Shown here: positions 43,080 to 50,926 of the stretch, piece after piece | Layout of the letters: each line of letters begins with the position of its first letter | Position numbering within the stretch: position 1 is the stretch's first letter | Source of the DNA: Roseomonas mucosa | GTDB lineage: Bacteria > Pseudomonadota > Alphaproteobacteria > Acetobacterales > Acetobacteraceae | Direction of reading: 5' to 3' | Length of the DNA: 64,000 nucleotides | Assembly (NCBI GenBank): GCA_945878375.1 | Contig: CAMDWG010000001.1 | Coordinates: forward strand, 62,001-126,000 | The notes under the pieces: model-generated | The model's input: the letters and a program-made list of their open reading frames with translations, nothing else | What the model was told of the DNA's origin: nothing | Database searches by the model: none | Position numbers and translations under genes: made by a program

Positions 43080-44060
43080 TTATCGGCACGCGTAGGAGAC
43101 GTTCATCGCCTGGTCGATCTGGCGGATCACTTCCCAGTGCTGGCGGTAGGTGATCGGCATGAACTTCTCCTGCGGCGGCTGGCTCTTGCGGAACTCCTCC
43201 AGCAGGGCGCTGCCTTCCCAGTTGAAGGAGAAGAAGGCGTTGCGGATCCGCTCGGCGAGTTCGGGGCGCAGGTTGTGCGCATGGCCATAGCCGGTCGTGG
43301 GGAAGGTCTGGCTGCGGTAGATCGTGCGGATCTGGTCCTGACGGACCGCGTTGCGCGCGATCATGCGGGCGAGCACGGAATTGGCGATCGCGCCGGCGTC
43401 GTAGTCGCGGTTCGCGACGCCGATGATGCTGTTGTCGTGACGGCCGGAGAAGGCGGTGCGGAAGTCGCGCCCGGCCACCATGCCGAACTGGCTCTCGAGC
43501 AGGGCGGACGGCGCCTTGAAGCCGGAGTTCGAGGTCTCGGACGTGAAGGCGATGGTGCGGCCGCGCAGATCCTCGATGCGCTGCGCCGGGCTGTTCGCCG
43601 GGACGATGATCTCCATCTCGTAGCCGAAGGCATTCTCGCGGCTGGCCATCATCGCGAAGGGCACGAAGCCGGCGCAGTTGACCGCGAGCGGGTTGGAGCC
43701 GGTGTTGAAGCCCGCAATGTGCAGGCGGCCCGCGCGCATCGCCTCGATCTGCGCGGCGTTCGACTGCACCGAGAAGAACTGCACGCGCTTGCCGGTCTCA
43801 CGCGCCAGGTGGTCCATGAAGCCTTCCCAGACGCGGCGATAGACGGCGGGATCCTCGACCGGCGTGTAGGCGAAGATCAGGACCGGCGGGTCCACCAGCT
43901 CGCGCGGGTTCGTCGGCGCGTCGGCCACCAGGTCGCCGTTGCGGTCGCAATAGCGCGCGTCGAGCGCACCGCGCGGGCAGTCCTGCGCCTGGGCGCGAGC
44001 CGGGATGGGGGCAGTGGCCAGCGCGGCCAGGATGCCAAGCGTCACAAGACGTCGGAACAT
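43080..44060 (-). CDS. phnD: Phosphonate/phosphite-type periplasmic binding protein PhnD
   Basis: The 326-residue receptor has a signal peptide (MFRRLVTLGILAALATAPIPARAQ) and the phosphonate-binding fold: LIFAYTPVEDPAVYRRVWEGF, AGFNTGSNPLAVNCAG, and the ligand loop FTSETSNSGFKAPSALL with its serine/threonine cluster. It captures the ligand for PhnCE. No C-P lyase, phosphonatase or phosphite dehydrogenase gene is in the window, so the ligand (phosphonate or phosphite) is open. Confidence 0.9.
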   Translation of the reverse strand: MFRRLVTLGILAALATAPIPARAQAQDCPRGALDARYCDRNGDLVADAPTNPRELVDPPVLIFAYTPVEDPAVYRRVWEGFMDHLARETGKRVQFFSVQSNAAQIEAMRAGRLHIAGFNTGSNPLAVNCAGFVPFAMMASRENAFGYEMEIIVPANSPAQRIEDLRGRTIAFTSETSNSGFKAPSALLESQFGMVAGRDFRTAFSGRHDNSIIGVANRDYDAGAIANSVLARMIARNAVRQDQIRTIYRSQTFPTTGYGHAHNLRPELAERIRNAFFSFNWEGSALLEEFRKSQPPQEKFMPITYRQHWEVIRQIDQAMNVSYACR

Positions 44061-44092
44061 CGCGTCCTCCTGTGGTTGCGGATTGCCCGCCC

Positions 44093-44112
44093 CTACACAA
44101 GCAGCCTTGTAG
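44093..44112. promoter_or_regulatory. Inverted repeat upstream of phnD
   Basis: CTACACAAG (44093-44101) and CTTGTAG (44106-44112) form an inverted repeat with a one-base bulge around CAGC, centred about 42 bases upstream of the phnD start codon. It could be an operator overlapping the promoter. I do not recognise it as a Pho box. Confidence 0.35.
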
Positions 44113-44254
44113 TGTCTGTTGCAGAAATGTGAAACCTGCCGGGGTGACTAGGCCGTCACCAAGCCGGACAGGCCGCGCGATTGGCGGGCGCGGGACATGA
44201 CCTTGCGGGACGAACGCATGCATGAACTGGATTAGGGGCGGCGTTGCGGTCCTG

Positions 44255-44333
44255 GAGCAATATCAGATCCGACCGAACCAATCAGACCGGGTGTCTTGCC
44301 CTGGACAGCATGATCCCAGAGCAGCCTATGCCC
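44255..44333 (+). repeat. Dispersed ~80-bp repeat, copy B
   Basis: The plus strand here aligns end to end with the reverse complement of 28361-28440. The best conserved block is CAGAGCAGC-TATGCCC at its 3-prime end. It lies in the non-coding stretch between phnD and a Bug gene fragment. Confidence 0.65.
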
Positions 44334-44799
44334 AGCTGGCGGACCCACGGCGAGCGCGGTCGAGAAGGGCTGGGGCCCGGAAACGCACCCGGCTGGGATC
44401 GATCGATGAAGGGCGCGATAGGGTCGGCGCGAGCGTCTCGCGCTTCAGCACCGAAGGCGTCTGGCTGGCGAAGGGCCGTGACGTGGAGACCGAGGCCTCG
44501 GGGACGTCGAGCTCGTCCGGTCGCGAACGGGCCATGAGCCCGTTCGCGCCGGTGATCGAGCCGCCGCAGCGGATATTGCGGATGACAACGCTCGGTCGCC
44601 TGGACAGGTGGCGCGAGCGGGAAGGCGCGAGGAAGCGCGCCTTCCCATCGCCGCCGCCGGCCTCGGCGAAGGAGATGATCAACTTGATCCTCTGGCCAGC
44701 CGACGAGACGAACGCCAGCGCCCCCGCGCCCGCGACGAGCAGGAGGGCGGTGGCGAGCGCGATGCGCCGCCGCGGGCCAGCATCGTCATCCGCTGGCCC
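44326..44799 (-). pseudogene. Degenerate fragment of a Bug-family receptor gene
   Basis: Directly after the stop of the intact Bug gene (44800), the same frame reads a signal-peptide-like stretch (RRRIALATALLLVAGAGA) and then about 76 residues that align without gaps to that gene's own N-terminus, from VSSAGQRI through FAEAGGGD, APSRSRHL, RPSVVIRN and GGSITGAN. I count 40 of 76 identical positions. After that the similarity ends, and the frame closes at TAG 44326 after about 158 codons; a Bug protein needs about 330. There is no proper start codon in frame. This is a tandem-duplicated receptor gene that has decayed. The rest of 44061-44799 holds the phnD upstream region and repeat copy B. Confidence 0.8.
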
Positions 44800-45888
44800 T
44801 CAGTTGAAGCGGACGTTGTGGTTCGTGGACAGGAAGGTCCGCACCCATTCGCGGGCGGCCGGGTCGATCGTGGTGGCGAGGCGGTACAGCGCCTCGATGT
44901 CGTTACCGACGGCCTGGGTGTATTCGCCGAGCGCCTCGCCCTTGTTCGCCTGCAACTCCGGATCGGCGATCGCCGCGGCGATGCCCGCGCGATAGGCGGC
45001 CACGATGTTGGCCGGCGTGCGCGGCGGCAGCATCGCCGGCTTGTTCGCGGCGAAGCCCGCGGCGAAGAAGGCGAGATAGGCGTTGAACTGGATGCCCGAC
45101 GGCTTGCTGCCGTGCATCATCTCATACGCCTCAACGAAGTGTGGCAGGTCTGGGAAGGTCGGATCGCGCTGCACGTTGCCCTGGCCGTCCAGCACGCCCC
45201 AAGAGAACATCGGCACGACGTTGCCGCGTTCGACCATCGGCCGCACCTGCTGGAGGAAGGCCGAGGAGGTCTGATAGTCGATCGTCGCCTCGCCGCGCTC
45301 GAAGGCGAGGCGTCCCTCGCCGCGGCCGCGCATGCCAAACACGTGGCGGACCGTGAGGCCCAACAGCTGGAACGCCAGCATCGGACAGAGGTCGAGGCTG
45401 GTCGCGCCCTGGCTGGCAAAGACCAGTTCCTGCCCGCGCAGCCGCCCGAGTTCGGAGGCGTTACGGATATTGAAGCGCGCCGGCAGGTAGACGACGCCGC
45501 CTGTCGGGCTCACGAGCACGGGCGGCATGTTGGTGTAGTCGTAGCGCACGCGGCGATCGCCCAGGAGGAAGGGGAACTGCGTCGAGCCGGAGGTGCCAAT
45601 GAAGGTCAGCCCGTCCGGCCGCGCGCGCTGGTAGAAATCATTCGTGCCGGTGATCGATCCGCCCCCCGGGGCGTTGCGAATGATCACGTTCGGTCGGCCG
45701 GGCATATGGCGCGACAGGAACGGCGCCATGAAGCGGGCCCAGACATCAGTGCCACCGCTCTCGGGGAAGGGAACCACCCATTCGATCGTCTGTCCGGCGA
45801 AGCTGACGCCCTGCGCGCGCACGGCCGGCGCGGCGAAGGTGGCCGCCCCGACGGCGGACAAGAGCGTACGGCGATGAATGGCTCTCAT
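44800..45888 (-). CDS. Bug-family tripartite tricarboxylate transporter substrate-binding protein
   Basis: The 362-residue receptor has a leader (MRAIHRRTLLSAVGAATFAAPAVRAQ) and the family core TIEWVVPFPESGGTDVWARF, followed by NVIIRNAPGGGSITGTNDF. Unlike the 22280 protein it keeps longer loops (DYTNMPPVLVSPTGGVVYLP). It is the last intact gene of the aconitase-prpF operon, so its ligand is plausibly a tricarboxylate such as aconitate or citrate; this is inference. GGGAGACATCGCC precedes ATG 45888. A decayed copy follows. Confidence 0.87.
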   Translation of the reverse strand: MRAIHRRTLLSAVGAATFAAPAVRAQGVSFAGQTIEWVVPFPESGGTDVWARFMAPFLSRHMPGRPNVIIRNAPGGGSITGTNDFYQRARPDGLTFIGTSGSTQFPFLLGDRRVRYDYTNMPPVLVSPTGGVVYLPARFNIRNASELGRLRGQELVFASQGATSLDLCPMLAFQLLGLTVRHVFGMRGRGEGRLAFERGEATIDYQTSSAFLQQVRPMVERGNVVPMFSWGVLDGQGNVQRDPTFPDLPHFVEAYEMMHGSKPSGIQFNAYLAFFAAGFAANKPAMLPPRTPANIVAAYRAGIAAAIADPELQANKGEALGEYTQAVGNDIEALYRLATTIDPAAREWVRTFLSTNHNVRFN

Positions 45889-45998
45889 GGCGATGTCTCC
45901 CTGCTGGCCGCGCTTGCGGCGGATGGCCTTGCCAGTGCGGTGGTTGCAACCAGCAGCCCCGCTGCGCCGGCCCACCGGCGCGCCGTTTCGTGGAACAT
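45885..45998 (-). CDS. Very small ORF encoding a signal-peptide-like product
   Basis: The 37-residue ORF starts at ATG 45998 behind GAAGGAAAACAC and encodes MFHETARRWAGAAGLLVATT and an Ala/Ser-rich tail. Its stop overlaps the Bug gene start (ATGA). It looks like the leader of an exported protein whose body has been lost, or a short upstream ORF coupling translation of the receptor gene. Nothing else supports function. Confidence 0.35.
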   Translation of the reverse strand: MFHETARRWAGAAGLLVATTALARPSAASAASRETSP

Positions 45999-46018
45999 GT
46001 GTTTTCCTTCTCGGACCT

Positions 46019-46393
46019 TCAGGGTTTGCATCTGTTCTCCTCCTCCGATGCTTTGTTTTCGTTGTTCGCTTTCGGCCGCCACGAGGTCGGCCCCTTCAAC
46101 ACCGTGGCGCGCAAGCGCTTCGGCGATGAATCCATGTCGGCGGCGAAAAAGCCGAGGTCGCGCACGCCCGCGCCCACTGCCGCTGCGGCGTCTTTGGCCG
46201 CGTTGGAGGCCACGCCTTGGCATTCAAGGCGAAGCGCGTTGGCGATCCGCCGGGCAAGATCAATCGAAGCGCCCGCGGGCCTTCCCCGCGCATCGCGATC
46301 GGCAGGGGTCGGGTTGCCATAGTTGATGGCGACGGTCAGCACCCCGCCCATCGCGGTTTCAATCCCGGTGCCGTGTTCAGGGACCCCGTCCAT
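46019..46393 (-). pseudogene. Truncated family 3 (SBP_bac_3) solute-binding protein gene
   Basis: ATG 46393 overlaps the prpF stop (TGATG), with GGAGAAGG upstream. The product of 124 residues starts without a signal peptide and shows the beginning of an amino-acid-type binding protein: GVLTVAINYGNPTPADRDARG, then GASIDLARRIANALRL and GVRDLGFFAADMDSSPKR. The expected remaining 150 or so residues are absent and replaced by a charged tail. I read it as a 5-prime fragment of a receptor gene, still possibly co-translated with prpF. Confidence 0.65.
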
Positions 46394-47559
46394 CAACCTT
46401 CTCCGCCGCGCAGAATCGCGTCGGGAACAAGCACCACGCCCTCCATCAGGCGACGTGCGCTGCGGCTCATGGTGATCGATGTGACGGCCCAATGGCCGCC
46501 CTGCATGACGGTTTGCGCCCCGACCGATAAGGTGCCCGAGGGGTGGCCGAAGCGGAGATCCGTCCGCGCCGCCCCAAGGGTTTCGCTGACCATCGTGCCG
46601 GGGATGGCGGCAGCCGCGGCAAGCGCGACTGCACCCGTGCCTGTCATGGCGTGATGCAGCTTGCCCATCGAGAAGATGCGCGCATTGAGCTGGATATCGT
46701 CGGCTGCGACCGCCCGCCCGTTAGCGGCGACATAGGACAGGGGGCGGGACACGAAGGCGAGCTTGGGGGTGTGCGGCCGCAGCTGCGTGGCCTCGTCGGG
46801 CGTGGCAGCGACGCCCATCAGGACGGCGCAATGGGCACGGATGGCCTCGGCGCGCGCAAGTAGCGTTGCATCGCCGTTGATGTCGGACTGAAGTTCGGCC
46901 CCGGTCAGCCCGAGCGTCGCCGCCTTGACGATGATCGTGGGGTTGCCCGCGCTGATCAGCGTCGCTTCGATCGGCCCGACGCCGGGAATATCGACCGTCT
47001 CGATCAGGTGCCCCGTCGGGAACATGGCGGCGGACTGGTCGGCATCCTGCAAGAATTCGAGAGGGATTTCCGCAGCAGGAAAGGCCACGCCGTCCAAGAT
47101 GAAGTCACCGCCCTCGACCACCTTGCCATTCCGCATGGGGACGCGGGCGATGATCCGTGCGCGGATGTTGGTCTGCCAGATCCTGACCGTCGCGATCCCA
47201 TTCTCGGGCGCTGCGACCAGCCCTTGAGCGATAGCGAACGGCCCCACGGCCGATGTGAGGTTGCCGCAGTTTCCGGACCAGTCGATCACCGGATCACGAA
47301 TGGAAACGGCACCGAAGGTATAGTTCACGTCGCAATCGGCCCGCTGGGCCGGGCCCAGGATGACGACCTTCGTGGTGCTGGAGGTTCCCCCGCCCATCCC
47401 GTCGATCTGCTGCCCGTAGGGATCGGGGCTTCCGATCACGCGCAGCAGGACCTGCTCCCGGATGGCCAGGTCGCCGGGCAGCCAATCCTCGCGGAAGAAC
47501 ACGCCCTTGCTGGTGCCGCCCCGCATGAACACGGCTTGAATAGGGGTTTGCATCGTCAT
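46393..47559 (-). CDS. prpF: PrpF-family isomerase (2-methylaconitate/aconitate isomerase type)
   Basis: The 388-residue protein belongs to the PrpF family of the diaminopimelate-epimerase fold. Landmarks are FMRGGTSKGVFF at the N-terminus, the IDGMGGGTSSTTKVVIL segment, SGNCGNLTSAVGPFA with the catalytic-type cysteine, and the C-terminal GHPSGTLSVG. PrpF moves the double bond of 2-methylaconitate; close relatives isomerise trans- and cis-aconitate or 4-oxalomesaconate. It overlaps the aconitase gene by ATGA. As no prpB or prpC is present, I favour a tricarboxylate (aconitate) pathway over the methylcitrate cycle. Confidence 0.87.
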   Translation of the reverse strand: MTMQTPIQAVFMRGGTSKGVFFREDWLPGDLAIREQVLLRVIGSPDPYGQQIDGMGGGTSSTTKVVILGPAQRADCDVNYTFGAVSIRDPVIDWSGNCGNLTSAVGPFAIAQGLVAAPENGIATVRIWQTNIRARIIARVPMRNGKVVEGGDFILDGVAFPAAEIPLEFLQDADQSAAMFPTGHLIETVDIPGVGPIEATLISAGNPTIIVKAATLGLTGAELQSDINGDATLLARAEAIRAHCAVLMGVAATPDEATQLRPHTPKLAFVSRPLSYVAANGRAVAADDIQLNARIFSMGKLHHAMTGTGAVALAAAAAIPGTMVSETLGAARTDLRFGHPSGTLSVGAQTVMQGGHWAVTSITMSRSARRLMEGVVLVPDAILRGGEG

Positions 47560-50294
47560 GGCCGCGGTTCTGCCTGCCGGTTGAAAATCTCACGCAGAAC
47601 GAAGGGAACGATGCCTCCGTGCCGGTAGTATTCGACCTCGATCGGGGTATCGAGGCGCACCACGAGCGGCACCTCGACCTGGCTGCCATCGCTGCGCGAG
47701 ATCACGAGCGTGGCGCCCTGCCGGGGTGTCAGGGGGGCGTCCAGCCCTTCGACGGCAAAGGTCTCCGATCCATCGAGGCCGAGGTTTTCCCGCGTAAAGC
47801 CAGGCGCGAACTCCAGCGGCAGGACGCCGAGAAGGACAAGGTTGGAGCGATGAATGCGCTCGAAGCTTTCCACGATCACGGCGTCCACGCCCAAGAGCCG
47901 GGTACCCTTGGCGGCCCAGTCGCGCGCCGATCCGGTGCCGTATTCCTGACCGCCGAAGACAAGGACCGGTGTGCCTTCGCGCTGGTAGGCCATCGCGGCG
48001 TCGTAGATCGGTACGAAGTCTGTCCGACCCGAGGCTGCGTGATGAATGGTGCGCCCGCCCTCTTCCGGCGCGCCGTCGTTGCGCGGCGGAAGCATCAGGT
48101 TCTTGATGCGGCGATTGGCAAAGGTGCCGCGCATCATCACTTCGTGGTTGCCCCGGCGAGAGCCGTAGGAGTTGAACTCGCCCGGCTTGACCTGCTGTTG
48201 CTGAAGATAGGCGCCGGCGGGCGTGTCGGCACGGATCTCGCCCGCCGGGCTGATGTGATCGGTCGTCAACGAGTTGCCGAAGATCGCCAGCGCCCGCGCA
48301 CCCGCGATGGGTCGCCTGGGCGGTGGGGTCGGATCGAAATTCTCGTAGAAGGGTGGCCGCAGCAGATAGGTGGAGCGCGGCCAGTCGTAGATCTGCCCCG
48401 ATCCAGACGGGAGGGCATCCCAATCCGCGCCGCCGTCGTTCAGCCGCGCGGTGGCGCGGAACGAGTCCACGCCGACATGGTCCTTGATGACCGCACCCAC
48501 CTCGGCATCGTTCGGCCAGATGTCGCGCAGGAAAACCGGCTGGCCATCCGCCCCGGTGCCCAAGGGCTGGGTCGTGATGTCGATGTCCATCGTACCGGCC
48601 AAGGCATAGGCGACGACCAGCGCCGGTGAGGCAAGGAAGTTGGCCTTGATGCTGCCGTGGATGCGGGCTTCGAAATTGCGGTTCCCCGACAGGACGGCAC
48701 AGCCGACGAACTGTTCTTCTTCGAGCACACGCTCGATGGCGGGATCGAGCGGCCCGGAGAAGCCGATGCAGGTGGTGCAGCCATAGGCGACGACATCGAA
48801 GCCGAGCGCTGACAGCGGTGCCAGCAGCCCGGCGCGGCCGAGATAGTCGGTGACTGCCCGTGACCCGGGGGCGAGCGATGTCTTGATATGGGGCGCAACC
48901 CTCAGCCCCAGGCGTTCCGCATTCCGCGCCAGAAGACCCGCTGCCACCATCGCCGACGGATTCGAGGTATTGGTGCAGGAGGTGATGGCCGCGATCAGGA
49001 TGTCGCCGTGACCGATGGAAAAGGGGCCGTCGCCACCTTGAACCTCGGCCCTCTGTCCCATCCCGACAGGGTCCACGCCGTAGCCCCCCTCGGCGGCCGG
49101 GGCGGCGAGCAGCGCACGTAACCGCGCCTTCGCATCGGTCAGCGGGATGCGATCCTGCGGTCGCCGGGGCCCCGCGATGCAGGGCACCACGGCGGAGAGG
49201 TCGATGGTGATGACGCGGGAATAGTCGATATCGCCCCGCATCGGCACGCCGAAGAGCCCCTGCGCCGAGAGATAGGCCTTCAGCAGGTCCGACGGGCGGT
49301 CGGTCGCGCGGAAATAGTCGAGGACGGCCTCATCCGTGGGGAAGAAGCCGATGAAAGCCCCGTATTCGGGCGCCATGTTGGCGATGGTCGCTCGTGTCGG
49401 CACGGGTAGTTTTTCGACGCCTGCGCCGAAGAACTCCACGAAGTCGCCGACAACACCTTCGCGGCGAAGCCGTTCCGTGATGCTGAGGACGACATCCGTC
49501 GCCGTGACGCCGGCGGGGACGCAGCCCACCAGTTCGACCCCGGTGACGTCGGGGGTGAGGAAGTAGACGGGCTGCCCAAGCATGCCCGCCTCCGCCTCGA
49601 TCCCGCCGACACCCCATCCCAGCACCCCGATCCCGTTCACCATCGTGGTGTGTGAATCCGGGCAGACCACGGTGTCGGGAAAATACACGCCCGATGCTTC
49701 GCACACCCCCGTCGACAGGCGCTCCAGATTGACCTGATGACAGATGCCCACGCCGGGCGGGATGACGTTCACCCCCGCAAAGGCCTGCGCCCCCCATTTG
49801 AGGAAGCGGTAGCGTTCCTCGTTCCGCTGGAACTCGAGCCGCATGTTGTGCTGGAGGGAAAGCGGTGAGCGGACGCTGTCCACCTGAACGGAATGGTCGA
49901 TGACGAGATCGACATGGACCAGAGGCTCGATCAGGGCCGGATCGCGGCCAAGCTCCACCGCCGCGTCGCGCATGGCGGCAAGGTCGGCAATCAGGGGGAC
50001 CCCGTTCAGGTCCTGCAGCAGAATGCGGGATGCAACAAACGGGACTTCGCTCTGCCGCTTCCCGTTGGGTTGCCAGAAGGCCAATTCCTTCACGTGTTGA
50101 GGGGTGATCTTCTTGCCATCGCAATGACGGATAGCGGCCTCAAGCAAGATCCTGATCGAAACCGGCAACCGGGAGATCTTGCCTGCGCCGTGACGCTCCA
50201 AATCGGGCAGAGAGTAGAGCTTGCCCGTGCCGCCACCCGGCAGGTCGAATGCCTTTAGCGCATTGAACTCTGATGACAGCGCGGCGCGCAGCAT
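47556..50294 (-). CDS. acnA: Aconitase-family hydratase (AcnA/AcnD type)
   Basis: The 912-residue enzyme has the 4Fe-4S cluster cysteines in VAYGCTTCIGFSGPLDP and ITSCTNTSNPSAMVAAG, the N-terminal VCPDSHTTMVNGIGVLGWGVGG, and the swivel domain with IFGNSLTTDHISPAG and FGGQEYGTGSARDWAAKG. The GCTTCIG-SGPLDP form is closer to AcnA than to AcnD (which usually reads ACTTCNG), although pairing with prpF is typical of AcnD. I choose ATG 50294, behind GGGAGGGGG. It heads the operon with prpF and the Bug receptor. Base composition is less GC-rich than the surrounding core genes. Confidence 0.88.
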   Translation of the reverse strand: MLRAALSSEFNALKAFDLPGGGTGKLYSLPDLERHGAGKISRLPVSIRILLEAAIRHCDGKKITPQHVKELAFWQPNGKRQSEVPFVASRILLQDLNGVPLIADLAAMRDAAVELGRDPALIEPLVHVDLVIDHSVQVDSVRSPLSLQHNMRLEFQRNEERYRFLKWGAQAFAGVNVIPPGVGICHQVNLERLSTGVCEASGVYFPDTVVCPDSHTTMVNGIGVLGWGVGGIEAEAGMLGQPVYFLTPDVTGVELVGCVPAGVTATDVVLSITERLRREGVVGDFVEFFGAGVEKLPVPTRATIANMAPEYGAFIGFFPTDEAVLDYFRATDRPSDLLKAYLSAQGLFGVPMRGDIDYSRVITIDLSAVVPCIAGPRRPQDRIPLTDAKARLRALLAAPAAEGGYGVDPVGMGQRAEVQGGDGPFSIGHGDILIAAITSCTNTSNPSAMVAAGLLARNAERLGLRVAPHIKTSLAPGSRAVTDYLGRAGLLAPLSALGFDVVAYGCTTCIGFSGPLDPAIERVLEEEQFVGCAVLSGNRNFEARIHGSIKANFLASPALVVAYALAGTMDIDITTQPLGTGADGQPVFLRDIWPNDAEVGAVIKDHVGVDSFRATARLNDGGADWDALPSGSGQIYDWPRSTYLLRPPFYENFDPTPPPRRPIAGARALAIFGNSLTTDHISPAGEIRADTPAGAYLQQQQVKPGEFNSYGSRRGNHEVMMRGTFANRRIKNLMLPPRNDGAPEEGGRTIHHAASGRTDFVPIYDAAMAYQREGTPVLVFGGQEYGTGSARDWAAKGTRLLGVDAVIVESFERIHRSNLVLLGVLPLEFAPGFTRENLGLDGSETFAVEGLDAPLTPRQGATLVISRSDGSQVEVPLVVRLDTPIEVEYYRHGGIVPFVLREIFNRQAEPRP

Positions 50295-50846
50295 TCCCCC
50301 TCCCAGGATCATATGTACCCGAGAGCTTTGCTGAGGCTGCCTCGGTGCCACGCAACCCTAGCGAGCGCGGGCCGGTTGAGCCCAAGACGCTTCCTGGGGT
50401 GGCCACCCAAGAAAACTATGGGGTAGCCAGGTGGGGGCGATACGCCACAACCCATTGGCGAAATCGGCATGGCTTGATTCTGAGGCCCATGGCGAATGGG
50501 AGCCCACAAGGAACGGCGCAAGGGCGACAGCAGGATCGGCCGTCGGAGAGGCTGGTGCCGTGGCCGGAGAGGCGCATCGACTGCGAGAGGCGTGCCGGGG
50601 GGCGCACAGCCAAGGCTGGCCGCAAGGCAGGCTCGGTGACCGGACGCCGGAGGAGTTCGCAAAATTCAGCGCCCATGCGAAGGGGCAGGAGCAGAACGGA
50701 GCGAGGTTGTCCGGGACAGAAAAAACCGGCAGCACGTCATCTCAAATGGATCAGTTCACATTTTCTATTTATATTTACCCCAATCATTTAGCTAACACGA
50801 AAATTTCCATCGAATATTTTGATGCATTTGAACGCCAAAGCAAGTC

Positions 50847-50874
50847 TTGACTTGGCTTTCCGACAATAGATACT
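50847..50874 (+). promoter_or_regulatory. Candidate sigma-70 promoter of lysR
   Basis: TTGACT (50847-50852, five of six consensus bases) is followed after 16 bases by GATACT (50869-50874, four of six). It lies 53 bases before the lysR start codon. Confidence 0.5.
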
Positions 50875-50893
50875 GCAATCCGATGGTACCTAT
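50866..50893. promoter_or_regulatory. Candidate LysR operator overlapping the -10 element
   Basis: ATAGATAC (50866-50873) and GTACCTAT (50886-50893) form an eight-base inverted repeat with one mismatch around 12 bases, a LysR-type layout. It overlaps the predicted -10, which fits autorepression. Confidence 0.5.
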
Positions 50894-50926
50894 GGTGCGT
50901 CGGGAACCTCAGTTCGGGAGGCGTTG

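Larger units (their letters stand above)
50295..50926. other. Non-coding stretch with possible IS3 transposase tail and lysR promoter region
   Basis: The first part should hold the aconitase promoter. A plus-strand frame contains LGDRTPEEFAKFSA (about 50632-50673), which resembles the LGYRTPEEFA-type C-terminus of IS3-family OrfB transposases. The upstream REACRGAHSQGWPQG is a poor match to the usual RPHSSLG context, so this is at best a decayed end. From about 50740 onward the DNA turns sharply AT-rich up to lysR. Confidence 0.45.

Noticed and set aside
46393-50294. Methylcitrate cycle operon (prpBCD-acnD-prpF)
   Set aside because: No prpB, prpC or prpD is present, the aconitase cluster motif is AcnA-like, and the operon contains a carboxylate receptor. 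Called as a tricarboxylate cluster with uncertainty.
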